64,000 bases of DNA from Prevotella sp. (lineage in GTDB: Bacteria; Bacteroidota; Bacteroidia; Bacteroidales; Bacteroidaceae): contig JAFZIY010000007.1 in assembly GCA_017554105.1 (NCBI GenBank), forward strand, positions 40,286 to 104,285. The letters run 5' to 3'. Positions 26,452-34,438 of the stretch are shown in pieces. A model generated the notes under the pieces. That model was not told where the DNA came from. It ran no database searches and worked only from the letters and a program-made list of their open reading frames with translations. Position 1 is the stretch's first letter. Each line of letters starts with the position of its first letter. Position numbers and translations under genes: made by a program.

Positions 26452-27609
26452 ATGAAAGGTATATTCCCCGTCGAGAAGTTCTGTTCTTACACCACGCCAT
26501 TCTACTACTATAACTCCGAGTTGTTGCGTCAGACGCTCAACGAGATACAGCAAGAGGCTGGCAAGTATGAGGGATTCTGCGTGCACTATGCCATCAAGGC
26601 GAACGCCAACCCTAAGGTACTGGGCATCATCTGCCAGGCTGGTCTTGGCGTCGACTGTGTTAGCGGTTGGGAGATAAACGCCGCCATCAACGCCGGTTTC
26701 CCCGCAAGGAAGATTGTGTATGCGGGAGTTGGAAAGAACGATTGGGAAATACAGTTGGGTATAGACAAAGGCATCTTCTGCTTCAACGTCGAGAGCGTCG
26801 CCGAACTTGAGGTAATCAACGAGATTGCCGGGAAGTCGGGCAAGGTGGCCCGTGTAGCATTCCGCATCAACCCCGACGTGGGTGCGCACACTCATGCCAA
26901 CATAACCACAGGACTTGCCGAGAACAAGTTCGGCATCGCAATGGGCGATATGGAGAACGTCCTGATAAAAGCAGAGACGATGAGTAACGTCGAGTTCGTG
27001 GGACTTCACTTCCATATCGGCTCGCAGATACTCGACATGGGTGACTTCCGTGCCTTGTGCAACCGCATCAACGACCTGCAGGACCGACTCGAGAGACATC
27101 GCATAAAGGTGGGACACATCAACGTGGGCGGCGGATTAGGAGTTGACTACCACCACCCCAACCGCGTTCCTATCCCCGACTTCGCCAGTTATTTCAAGAC
27201 CTACGCCCGTCATCTGAAGTTGCGCAACGGACAGACGCTCCACTTCGAACTGGGAAGAGCGGTCGTGGCACAATGCGGTAGCCTCATCACGAAGTGCCTC
27301 TACGTTAAGGAGGGCACAGCCAAGAAGTTCGCCATCGTAGATGCCGGAATGACCGACCTCATACGCCCTGCGCTCTATCAGGCGTATCACAAGATAGAGA
27401 ACATCTCAAGCGACGAGCCGATGGAGACCTACGACGTAGTGGGTCCTATATGCGAGTCGAGCGATGTGTTCGGCAAGGCCGTCGACCTCAATGCCTGCAA
27501 GCGAGGTGACTACATCGCGTTGCGCTCGGCAGGTGCCTATGGCGAGATTATGGCGTCGTGCTATAACTGCCGCCCATTGCCCAAGGGATACCTCTCAGAC
27601 GAATTCTAA
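26452..27609 (+). CDS. lysA: diaminopimelate decarboxylase
   Basis: A 385-residue fold-type III PLP enzyme that decarboxylates meso-diaminopimelate to L-lysine. The PLP-binding lysine is Lys49 in HYAIKANANP. Further signatures are GLHFHIGSQI, the phosphate-binding glycine loop VGGGLGVDY, and the C-terminal barrel active-site stretch GPICESSDVFGKA with the catalytic cysteine and aspartate. Length fits short Bacteroidetes LysA proteins. It starts 5 bases after lysC and is followed after 9 bases by the glycosyltransferase gene. Confidence 0.95.
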   Translation: MKGIFPVEKFCSYTTPFYYYNSELLRQTLNEIQQEAGKYEGFCVHYAIKANANPKVLGIICQAGLGVDCVSGWEINAAINAGFPARKIVYAGVGKNDWEIQLGIDKGIFCFNVESVAELEVINEIAGKSGKVARVAFRINPDVGAHTHANITTGLAENKFGIAMGDMENVLIKAETMSNVEFVGLHFHIGSQILDMGDFRALCNRINDLQDRLERHRIKVGHINVGGGLGVDYHHPNRVPIPDFASYFKTYARHLKLRNGQTLHFELGRAVVAQCGSLITKCLYVKEGTAKKFAIVDAGMTDLIRPALYQAYHKIENISSDEPMETYDVVGPICESSDVFGKAVDLNACKRGDYIALRSAGAYGEIMASCYNCRPLPKGYLSDEF

Positions 27610-27618
27610 CGTTACGTA

Positions 27619-28743
27619 ATGCTTATTATCATCATATCATCAGTACTGGCCTTCGTGGCCATAGTGGCCCCTCTTCTCAGCATTTATATGCGAAGGCAAA
27701 GGTTCTGCTCCCCCGATGCGGAGAGCGAGAAGAAGCCTGTGTCTGTCATCCTTACCGTACAGGACAACGCGAAGGAGATTGAGCAGAATCTGCAGGCTTA
27801 TCTCGAGCAAGACTACGAGACTGGCTACGAGGTTATCGTGGTGTGCGCCAAGAGTGACGACGGTACCGAGGACGCGCTCAAGAGATTTGCTGACAACCCC
27901 CGACTCTACACTACTTTCATCCCCGACTCATCGAGGTATATCAGCCGTAAGAAACTGGCTATGACTCTCGGAGTGAAGGCGGCACACAACCCGTGGCTCA
28001 TCTTCACCGATATCACCTGCCGACCAGCGTCCAACAAGTGGATTAAGACGATGGCGGAATGTCTTGGCGAGGACAAGAACATCGTGATAGGACCAACCGT
28101 ATATGATGAGGAGAGTCCGCTCTTCTGGCGTTTCCAGAGACTGAACGACGACATCAGCCTCACACATGAGTACGCATTCGGAACGGCCTACCGTGCCGAG
28201 AGCAAGAACATACTGATGCTTCGTGACGAGTTCATCGAAGGAAGGGCATTCGAGGGTAACATGAAATATGCGCGTGGAGAGCATGACTTCACGGTCAACA
28301 AATACGCCAAGAAGAGAAGTACAGCCGTGACCGACTCCGAAGACGCCCTGATGATAGAGAACGAGCCGACACGGAAGGAATGGCGCAACCACCGACTCTT
28401 CTACATGGAGACGCGCCGTCACCTGAAGAGGACGTTCTCCCATCGCTTCCCGATATTCATCGACATGCTCTTCTTCCACCTCAGCCTGCTGTTGCCCATC
28501 GCGGCAATAGTATATGCCATACTGACAAACAACCTGCCAATAATCATAGCAGGTGCGTCAGCACTCCTCATCACTATTGTCCTCCGTACCGTCATAGCCT
28601 CACGAAGGATAAGGCAGACTCATTGTCCGATACCCGCCTGGCGCATCATACCACTCGAGATAAGACTCGCCTGGCATAAACTAAACTACTGGATTGCATA
28701 CAAGAAAGCCGACAAGTACGACTTCATAACGCATAAGATTTAA
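27619..28743 (+). CDS. membrane-anchored family 2 glycosyltransferase
   Basis: A 374-residue protein with an N-terminal membrane helix (IIIISSVLAFVAIVAPLLSIYM), a cytoplasmic GT-A domain, and two C-terminal helices (LLPIAAIVYAILTNNLPIIIAGASALLITIVL). The catalytic domain shows PVSVILTVQDNAKEIEQNLQAYLEQDY, the common GT2 start, and a nucleotide-sugar-binding acidic region in PWLIFTDITCRPASNKWI. It should transfer a sugar onto a lipid or surface polymer, but donor and acceptor are not predictable. It ends the amino-acid operon and is followed by a palindromic repeat, 79 bases before fbp. Confidence 0.85.
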   Translation: MLIIIISSVLAFVAIVAPLLSIYMRRQRFCSPDAESEKKPVSVILTVQDNAKEIEQNLQAYLEQDYETGYEVIVVCAKSDDGTEDALKRFADNPRLYTTFIPDSSRYISRKKLAMTLGVKAAHNPWLIFTDITCRPASNKWIKTMAECLGEDKNIVIGPTVYDEESPLFWRFQRLNDDISLTHEYAFGTAYRAESKNILMLRDEFIEGRAFEGNMKYARGEHDFTVNKYAKKRSTAVTDSEDALMIENEPTRKEWRNHRLFYMETRRHLKRTFSHRFPIFIDMLFFHLSLLLPIAAIVYAILTNNLPIIIAGASALLITIVLRTVIASRRIRQTHCPIPAWRIIPLEIRLAWHKLNYWIAYKKADKYDFITHKI

Positions 28744-28822
28744 GGCCCCCTCCTAACTCCCCCTGAGGGGAGGGATGAACCCCAAACGACAAAACGACCA
28801 ATCTACCAAACTCCTAATTCCT
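28743..28822. repeat. intergenic palindromic repeat (copy A)
   Basis: A C-rich/G-rich hairpin (CCCCTCC with GGGGAGGG arms, ~28748-28773) is followed by a tract of the type AAACGAC..AATCT.CCAAAC. Similar pieces occur at 30803-30880 and, inverted, at 33330-33370. The hairpin sits right after the glycosyltransferase stop. A start codon inside it (28775) would lengthen fbp by 16 poorly conserved residues. Confidence 0.6.
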
Positions 28823-30799
28823 ATGAAACAATATGACATTATGAAAGACATGCGCTACCTGGAATTGCTTTCCAACACATTCCCTACGGTGGCCGATGCG
28901 AGCACAGAGATAATAAACCTTCAGGCGATACTCAACCTGCCTAAGGGAACAGAGCATTTCCTCGCTGATATTCATGGTGAATATGAGGCATTCCAGCATG
29001 TTCTGAAGAATGCATCAGGTAATATAAAGAGGAAGGTCAACGAGCTGTTTGGCAATGAGATACGCGAAGTCATTAAACGAGACCTTTGCACCTTGATTTA
29101 CTATCCTGAACAGAAACTCGAGCTGGTAAAGGCAAACGAGGAGGACCTCAACGAGTGGTACCACATCACCATTCACCGCCTGGTGCGCGTATGTCGTGAG
29201 GTGTCGTCGAAGTACACACGCTCCAAGGTGCGTAAGTCGCTCCCTCAGGCATTCTCATACATCATTCAGGAACTCCTGCATGAGCAAGCCGACGACGTGA
29301 ACAAGAGCGCATACGTCTCAGCAATCATAGACACCATCATTTCGACAGGCAGAGCCGACGACTTCATCATCACTATATCAAACGTCATTCAGCGTCTTAC
29401 AATCGACCAGCTACATATTCTTGGCGATATATACGACCGCGGGCCAGGTGCGCACATCATCGTTGACACCCTGCGCAACTTCAACTCATGGGATATCCAA
29501 TGGGGAAACCACGACATATTGTGGATGGGTGCGAATGCGGGAAACGACGCATGCATCTGCAATGTGCTCCGTATTTCTTTGCGGTACGCCAATCTTGCCA
29601 CCCTCGAAGACGGCTATGGAATAAACCTCGTGCCGTTGCTCTCCTTCGCAATAAACACTTACGCTGATGACCCATGTACAGAGTTCATGCCCCGTTGCAG
29701 TAAGGATAACGACATGGACGAGCGCGACAAGTTGCAGATAGCACAGATGCATAAGGCCATCGCCGTGATACAGTTCAAGGTGGAGGCAGCCCTTTATGAG
29801 AAACACAAGCAATGGAACATGCAGGACCGCGAGCTTCTGAAGGCCATCGACTACGAACGTGGCGTATGCACCATTGATGGCAAGGAGTATAAGATGACCA
29901 GTTGCCACTTCCCCACCGTTGACCCGTCAAACCCCAATGCACTTACCAATGAGGAGAAGGACGTGATGAAACGTTTGCACGACTCATTTGTGCATAGCGA
30001 GAAACTACGCAAGCACATGAGAACATTGCGTTCGCACGGTTGCATGTATTCGGTGTTCAACAACAATCTGCTCTTCCACGCATCGGTTCCATTGAATCCT
30101 GACGGCACACTAAAGGAAGTGGAACTCTACAACGGGAAGAAATACAGCGGGAAGGACCTCATGCACCATACAGGAATGCTCATACGCGCTGCTTTCCAGA
30201 ACGACTCCGACCCTGATGAAAAGGCATACGCCATAGACTATTTCCTTTATCTCTGGTGCGGTCCCGACTCATCTCTCTTCGACAAGTCGAAGATGGCCAC
30301 CTTTGAGAGATATTTCCTTACCGACAAGGAAACGCACAAGGAGGAGAAGGGCGTGTTCTTCAACATGCGCGACAACGAGGAAGTTATAGACCGTATTATG
30401 GACAGTTTCGGACTGACAGGTCCCAACCGCCACATCATCAACGGTCATGTGCCTGTGCATGCCTCAAAGGGCGAGAATCCCATCAAGGCAAACGGTAAAC
30501 TAATGGTCATCGACGGAGGCTTCTCACGCGCTTATCACAAAGAAACGGGCATCGCCGGCTACACTCTTGTCTATCACAGTCGAGGCTTCGAACTGGTGAA
30601 ACACGAGCCGTTCACAAGTGCGAAGGATGTGGTGAGGACAGGTGCCGACATCAAGGGAACGACGCAGATTGTGGAGATGTCAGCCCATCGCATGAAGGTG
30701 GCAGACACAGACAAGGGTCAGGAACTGGCAAAGCAGATTAGCGACCTCGAGGAACTTCTCTACGCCTTCCGCCACGGGTTTATAAAGGAAAGAAGGTAA
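28823..30799 (+). CDS. fbp: class III fructose-1,6-bisphosphatase
   Basis: A 658-residue FBPase of the class III type common in Firmicutes and Bacteroidetes, unrelated to class I. It dephosphorylates fructose 1,6-bisphosphate in gluconeogenesis. The calcineurin-like metallophosphatase motifs are visible: FLADIHGEYEAF, LGDIYDRGPGAHII, WGNHDILWMGA and INGHVPV. Start ATG 28823 was chosen because the in-frame ATG at 28775 lies inside the intergenic repeat and would only add repeat-derived residues. It counterbalances PfkA, which is encoded at 48-49 kb. Confidence 0.93.
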   Translation: MKQYDIMKDMRYLELLSNTFPTVADASTEIINLQAILNLPKGTEHFLADIHGEYEAFQHVLKNASGNIKRKVNELFGNEIREVIKRDLCTLIYYPEQKLELVKANEEDLNEWYHITIHRLVRVCREVSSKYTRSKVRKSLPQAFSYIIQELLHEQADDVNKSAYVSAIIDTIISTGRADDFIITISNVIQRLTIDQLHILGDIYDRGPGAHIIVDTLRNFNSWDIQWGNHDILWMGANAGNDACICNVLRISLRYANLATLEDGYGINLVPLLSFAINTYADDPCTEFMPRCSKDNDMDERDKLQIAQMHKAIAVIQFKVEAALYEKHKQWNMQDRELLKAIDYERGVCTIDGKEYKMTSCHFPTVDPSNPNALTNEEKDVMKRLHDSFVHSEKLRKHMRTLRSHGCMYSVFNNNLLFHASVPLNPDGTLKEVELYNGKKYSGKDLMHHTGMLIRAAFQNDSDPDEKAYAIDYFLYLWCGPDSSLFDKSKMATFERYFLTDKETHKEEKGVFFNMRDNEEVIDRIMDSFGLTGPNRHIINGHVPVHASKGENPIKANGKLMVIDGGFSRAYHKETGIAGYTLVYHSRGFELVKHEPFTSAKDVVRTGADIKGTTQIVEMSAHRMKVADTDKGQELAKQISDLEELLYAFRHGFIKERR

Positions 30800-30802
30800 T
30801 TA

Positions 30803-30885
30803 CCCACCCCCGTCCCCCTCCCAAAGGGATGGGGGCTTAAACACCTAAACCACAAAACGACTAATCTCCCAAACGACTTAGGGGG
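30803..30885. repeat. intergenic palindromic repeat (copy B)
   Basis: After the fbp stop comes a hairpin of C-rich and G-rich arms (CCCCGTCCCCCTCCC with GGGATGGGGG), then ACGACTAATCTCCCAAACGAC, closely similar to copy A. It may act as a terminator-like or message-stabilising element between fbp and the receptor gene. Confidence 0.6.
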
Positions 30886-30936
30886 ATTTTTCCTCCCTCA
30901 TTGCAATAATCTCCGCTATTCATCGTTATATAAAAG

Positions 30937-33294
30937 ATGAAAAGAATATTTGCAACCTTCATATTTTCCGTCATTACATTGACAATGTTCGCCCAGTCGT
31001 TCACTCTGCAAGGACGTGTGACCGACCAGGAGAATAATCCCGTGGAACTGGCATCGGTGGTAAGTCAGGGCAAGTTGGTCATGACCAATCTCAACGGCGA
31101 ATACTCCATACAGCTACAGTCGGCTGACTCGGTGGTGGTGAGATTCTCCATGATAGGATACAAGACGAAGACAAGGGTTCTGCGCAATCCGAAGGGAAAG
31201 TTGACCCTGCAGGTGCAGCTCTTCGACGCCGGACTGCTCGACGAGGTGGTAATCACAGAGCAGCGCCGACAGACGGGTACCACACAGGAGATTGACACCA
31301 AACAGTTGGGCACCGCCCCGTCGGCCTCAGGCAATAAGGTGGAGGAGCTAATTCAGCTGCAGGCGGGTGTGAGCACCCATAACGAGCTGTCGTCGCAATA
31401 CAACGTGCGTGGTGGTAGCTTCGATGAGAACTCGGTATATATAAACAATGTCGAGGTCTATCGTCCGTTCCTGGTGCGTAGCGGACAGCAGGAGGGACTC
31501 TCCATCATCAACGGCGACATGGTAGAGAAAATCGGGTTCTCCACGGGAGGATACGAGGCGAAGTACGGCGACAAGATGTCATCGGCACTCGACATCACCT
31601 ACAAGCGACCGAAGAAGTTCGAGGCATCTGTTGCGGCAAGCCTTCTGGGAGCAAGTGCCTACGTGGGCTTCAGCACAAAGAAATTCTCATGGAGCAACGG
31701 AGTGAGATACAAGACCAACAAGTATCTGCTCGGCTCGCTGGAGACAAAGGGCGAGTACGACCCGACGTTCATCGACTATCAGACATACCTCAGTTACCAG
31801 CCGAACAAGAGGTGGACCATCGACTTCATAGGAAACATCTCTGACAACCGCTATAACTTCGAACCGGAAGACCGCGAAACCAACTTCGGAACGATGGAGA
31901 ACGTGAAGTCGTTCAAGGTTTACTTTGACGGTAAGGAGAAGGACCTCTTCCGCACTTTCTTCGGCTCACTGAGTATCACGAGGAACTTCGGCGAGAAGAC
32001 CCGTCTGTCGCTCATCGGCTCGGCATTCAAGACACGCGAGCAGGAGACATACGACATACAGGGACAGTACTGGCTAACGCAGACCGAGACGAGCGAGAAC
32101 CTCGGTGTGGGCACCTATATGGAGCATGCCCGCAACTACCTCAATGCCACCGTGGGAAGCGTGAAACTCATGGTAGACCACAAGACCAAGAAACACGACA
32201 TACAGGCAGGTGTGACGTTCAAGATGGAGAAGATTGAGGAGAAGTCGCGCGAGTACGAGTATCGTGACTCTAGCAGGTACGTAGTGCCTCATACCGGCGA
32301 GGACCTGTATATGATATACTCGCTCAACGCACGCAACGAACTCAAGGCACAGCGCGTCGAGGCATACGTGCAGGACACATATAAGTTCGCGTCGGGAGAG
32401 ACATACTTCACGCTCAACTACGGAGTGCGCTTCTCACACTGGAACTTCAACAAGGAGAGCATCGTCAGCCCGCGTGTATCACTCGGCATCGTACCGGCAT
32501 TCAACCCCGACGTGACCTTCCGTCTGGCAACAGGACTCTACTATCAGGCGCCTTTCTTCAAGGAACTCCGTGACACCACCACCATCAACGGAGTGACTTA
32601 CGCTATACTGAACGAGAAGATAAAAAGCCAGCGCTCGATACATTTCATAGGAGGCATGGACTATCGCTTCAAGATGATGAACCGCCCGTTCAAGTTCTCC
32701 GCAGAGGCCTATTTCAAACTCTTGAGCGACCTGGTGCCCTACTCCGTCAACAACGTGAAGATAGTTTATGACGCCAGCCAGCAGTGCAGCGGCCACGCTA
32801 TGGGTCTCGACCTGAAGCTCTACGGCGAGTTCGTGGAGGGAAGCGACTCATGGGTGACACTCTCCGTTATGAACACCCGAATGAAGCTTAACGGTCAGAG
32901 CATCCCGCTGCCTACCGACCAGAGGTTCGCCCTCAACCTCTTCTTCACCGACTACTTCCCAGGCACCGACCGCTGGAAGATGTCCCTGAAACTCGCATAC
33001 GCCGACGGCCTGCCCTTCGGTGCTCCTCACCGCCGTCTCGACATCATGCCCTTCCGCGCACCAGCATACAAACGTGCCGACATAGGTATGAGTTTCCGTG
33101 CACTCGACAATGAGAAGAGAGAGAAGAAATCCATATTCCGCAATATATGGATAGGCGTCGACTGTCTCAATCTGCTCGGCATCAATAACGTAAACTCTTA
33201 CTACTGGATCACCGACGTCACCAACCAGCAGTATGCCGTCCCCAACTATCTTACTGGAAGGCAGATAAACGGTCGTGTCCTCTTCGAGTTCTAG
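30937..33294 (+). CDS. TonB-dependent outer-membrane receptor
   Basis: A 785-residue outer-membrane protein. A signal peptide (MKRIFATFIFSVITLTMFAQS) is followed by a carboxypeptidase-like regulatory domain (residues ~22-105, LQGRVTDQENNPVELASVV). Next come a plug domain (~105-220, with EVVITEQRRQ and YNVRGGSFDENSVYINNVEVY) and a beta-barrel that ends in an aromatic residue (GRVLFEF). It imports a ligand with energy from TonB. It is shorter than SusC-type proteins, and no SusD-like lipoprotein follows, so a polysaccharide-utilisation role is not supported; the ligand is unknown. It has its own upstream region (copy B repeat) and is followed by non-coding DNA. Confidence 0.92.
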   Translation: MKRIFATFIFSVITLTMFAQSFTLQGRVTDQENNPVELASVVSQGKLVMTNLNGEYSIQLQSADSVVVRFSMIGYKTKTRVLRNPKGKLTLQVQLFDAGLLDEVVITEQRRQTGTTQEIDTKQLGTAPSASGNKVEELIQLQAGVSTHNELSSQYNVRGGSFDENSVYINNVEVYRPFLVRSGQQEGLSIINGDMVEKIGFSTGGYEAKYGDKMSSALDITYKRPKKFEASVAASLLGASAYVGFSTKKFSWSNGVRYKTNKYLLGSLETKGEYDPTFIDYQTYLSYQPNKRWTIDFIGNISDNRYNFEPEDRETNFGTMENVKSFKVYFDGKEKDLFRTFFGSLSITRNFGEKTRLSLIGSAFKTREQETYDIQGQYWLTQTETSENLGVGTYMEHARNYLNATVGSVKLMVDHKTKKHDIQAGVTFKMEKIEEKSREYEYRDSSRYVVPHTGEDLYMIYSLNARNELKAQRVEAYVQDTYKFASGETYFTLNYGVRFSHWNFNKESIVSPRVSLGIVPAFNPDVTFRLATGLYYQAPFFKELRDTTTINGVTYAILNEKIKSQRSIHFIGGMDYRFKMMNRPFKFSAEAYFKLLSDLVPYSVNNVKIVYDASQQCSGHAMGLDLKLYGEFVEGSDSWVTLSVMNTRMKLNGQSIPLPTDQRFALNLFFTDYFPGTDRWKMSLKLAYADGLPFGAPHRRLDIMPFRAPAYKRADIGMSFRALDNEKREKKSIFRNIWIGVDCLNLLGINNVNSYYWITDVTNQQYAVPNYLTGRQINGRVLFEF

Positions 33295-33334
33295 AAGGTA
33301 TAGTTTGTTTCATCATTTCAAAGAGCGATGGTTG

Positions 33335-33370
33335 GTCGTTTGGGAGATTGGTTGTTAATTCTTTAATTCT
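33335..33370 (-). repeat. intergenic repeat tract (copy C, inverted)
   Basis: Read on the minus strand, AACCAATCTCCCAAACGACC matches the AACGACnAATCTnCCAAACGAC tract of copies A and B. The C-rich hairpin part is not evident here. Confidence 0.5.
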
Positions 33371-33544
33371 CCTCGACATTGCAAATTTACGAAGGAAAAA
33401 GCAATGCGCCAAATTCCGCCCCCTGTAGCCCGTGAAAATCTGTTAAGAAACCGTCGTTCAACTGTTAAAAATTGTAAAGGACATGTTTATGCCCTGTAAA
33501 CATGACGTTTACGCACCGTAAAGGATATGTTTCCACATTCGATC

Positions 33545-33757
33545 TGTAACATTGTAACATGTAACATTGTAACATTAAGGACTTGCGATATTGTGGAGTT
33601 CTATGTCTATATTAATATATTATTATAATAATATATTAATATAGTATATATATACTTACAATCTATAACCCATTTTGTTGTAATTTTTCATAAAAACCGC
33701 ATGAGCGCATATATGAAATTGCTTAATGTTACATTGTTACAATGTTACATTGTTGCA
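33545..33757. repeat. inverted repeat pair with central AT palindrome
   Basis: The left arm (33545-33579) is made of tandem TGTAACATTGTAACAT units ending in TTAAGG. The right arm (33722-33757) is its approximate reverse complement. Between them lies a perfect 38-base palindrome of A and T with single C/G ends at 33607-33644 (arms CTATATTAATATATTATTA). The whole unit could fold as a large hairpin or cruciform. There is no open reading frame for a transposase inside it. Confidence 0.7.
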
Positions 33758-33944
33758 TTTCCCCATTTCTTGCTGTTTCCTGATTCCCAAATACTCCTCC
33801 TTCTTTGTGTTCGTATTATCATTAAGCGCAGCCGTTTTTTTGTATCATTCACAACATATCTTCCCAACGCAAGGTATAGGGTGACTAAAAGTTTAATTAT
33901 TATGAATATTTCAGTATAAAGTTGGTCTATTGGAAATATTTTCG

Positions 33945-33952
33945 TACCTTTG
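33945..33952 (+). promoter_or_regulatory. -7 promoter box (TACCTTTG) of the methylmalonyl-CoA genes
   Basis: TACCTTTG matches TAnnTTTG, 35 bases before the epimerase ATG. TTGG at 33922-33925 lies 19 bases upstream as a possible -33 element. Confidence 0.65.
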
Positions 33953-33987
33953 CAGAAAGTTATTAATAACCATTTATTGAACATATT

Positions 33988-34398
33988 ATGAAAATATCTC
34001 ACATTGAGCATTTAGGCATTGCCGTTCCGAGCATTGAGGAGGCGCTGCCTTATTTCGAGCAGGTTCTCGGACTGAAGTGTTATGCAATTGAAGTGGTTGA
34101 AGACCAGAAAGTTAAGACTGCATTCTTGAAGTGCGGTGAGACAAAGCTTGAGCTGCTTGAGCCGACATCTCCCGAGAGCACCATACAGAAGTGGCTCGAC
34201 AAGGGCAACAAGGGCGTGCACCACGTTGCTTTCTGCATTGAGGACGGTGTGGCTAACGCACTTGCCGAATGTGACGAAAAGGGTATCCGCCTTATCGACC
34301 AGGCTCCACGCAAGGGCGCCGAGGGTCTGAACATCGCGTTCCTGCACCCGAAGTCAACATGCGGTATCCTTACAGAGCTCTGTGAGCATCCAGAATAA
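33988..34398 (+). CDS. mce: methylmalonyl-CoA epimerase
   Basis: A 136-residue vicinal-oxygen-chelate protein that interconverts (R)- and (S)-methylmalonyl-CoA, linking methylmalonyl-CoA mutase to decarboxylation or transcarboxylation in the succinate-propionate route. The metal ligands expected for the family are present: His8 in HIEHLGIAV, a histidine at 78/79 in GVHHVAF, and Glu130 in GILTELCEHPE. It is the first gene of the module, with a TACCTTTG promoter 35 bases upstream. The carboxyltransferase gene follows after 40 bases. Confidence 0.93.
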   Translation: MKISHIEHLGIAVPSIEEALPYFEQVLGLKCYAIEVVEDQKVKTAFLKCGETKLELLEPTSPESTIQKWLDKGNKGVHHVAFCIEDGVANALAECDEKGIRLIDQAPRKGAEGLNIAFLHPKSTCGILTELCEHPE

Positions 34399-34438
34399 GA
34401 ACATACAACAATATTTTGACAAACAGTATTTAATAAAA

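Larger units (their letters stand above)
33295..33987. other. long AT-rich non-coding region with repeats
   Basis: About 690 bases without a convincing gene. Copy C of the repeat tract (inverted) lies at ~33335-33370. The stretch 33545-33757 has an inverted pair of TGTAACAT-type repeats around a 38-base perfect AT palindrome (33607-33644). The right end carries the promoter of the epimerase gene. The only plus-strand frame here (33701-33919) overlaps the repeat arm, encodes a low-complexity peptide and is not called. Confidence 0.6.

Noticed and set aside
30937-33294. Polysaccharide utilisation locus
   Set aside because: The receptor is shorter than SusC, no SusD-like lipoprotein follows and no glycoside hydrolase is nearby.
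33541-33760. CRISPR-like array
   Set aside because: The TGTAACAT units are in direct tandem without spacers of constant length, are inverted on the other side and have no cas genes nearby.
33701-33919. 72-codon frame on the plus strand
   Set aside because: It overlaps the inverted repeat arm and encodes a low-complexity, Leu/Ile/Phe-rich peptide without a ribosome binding site.
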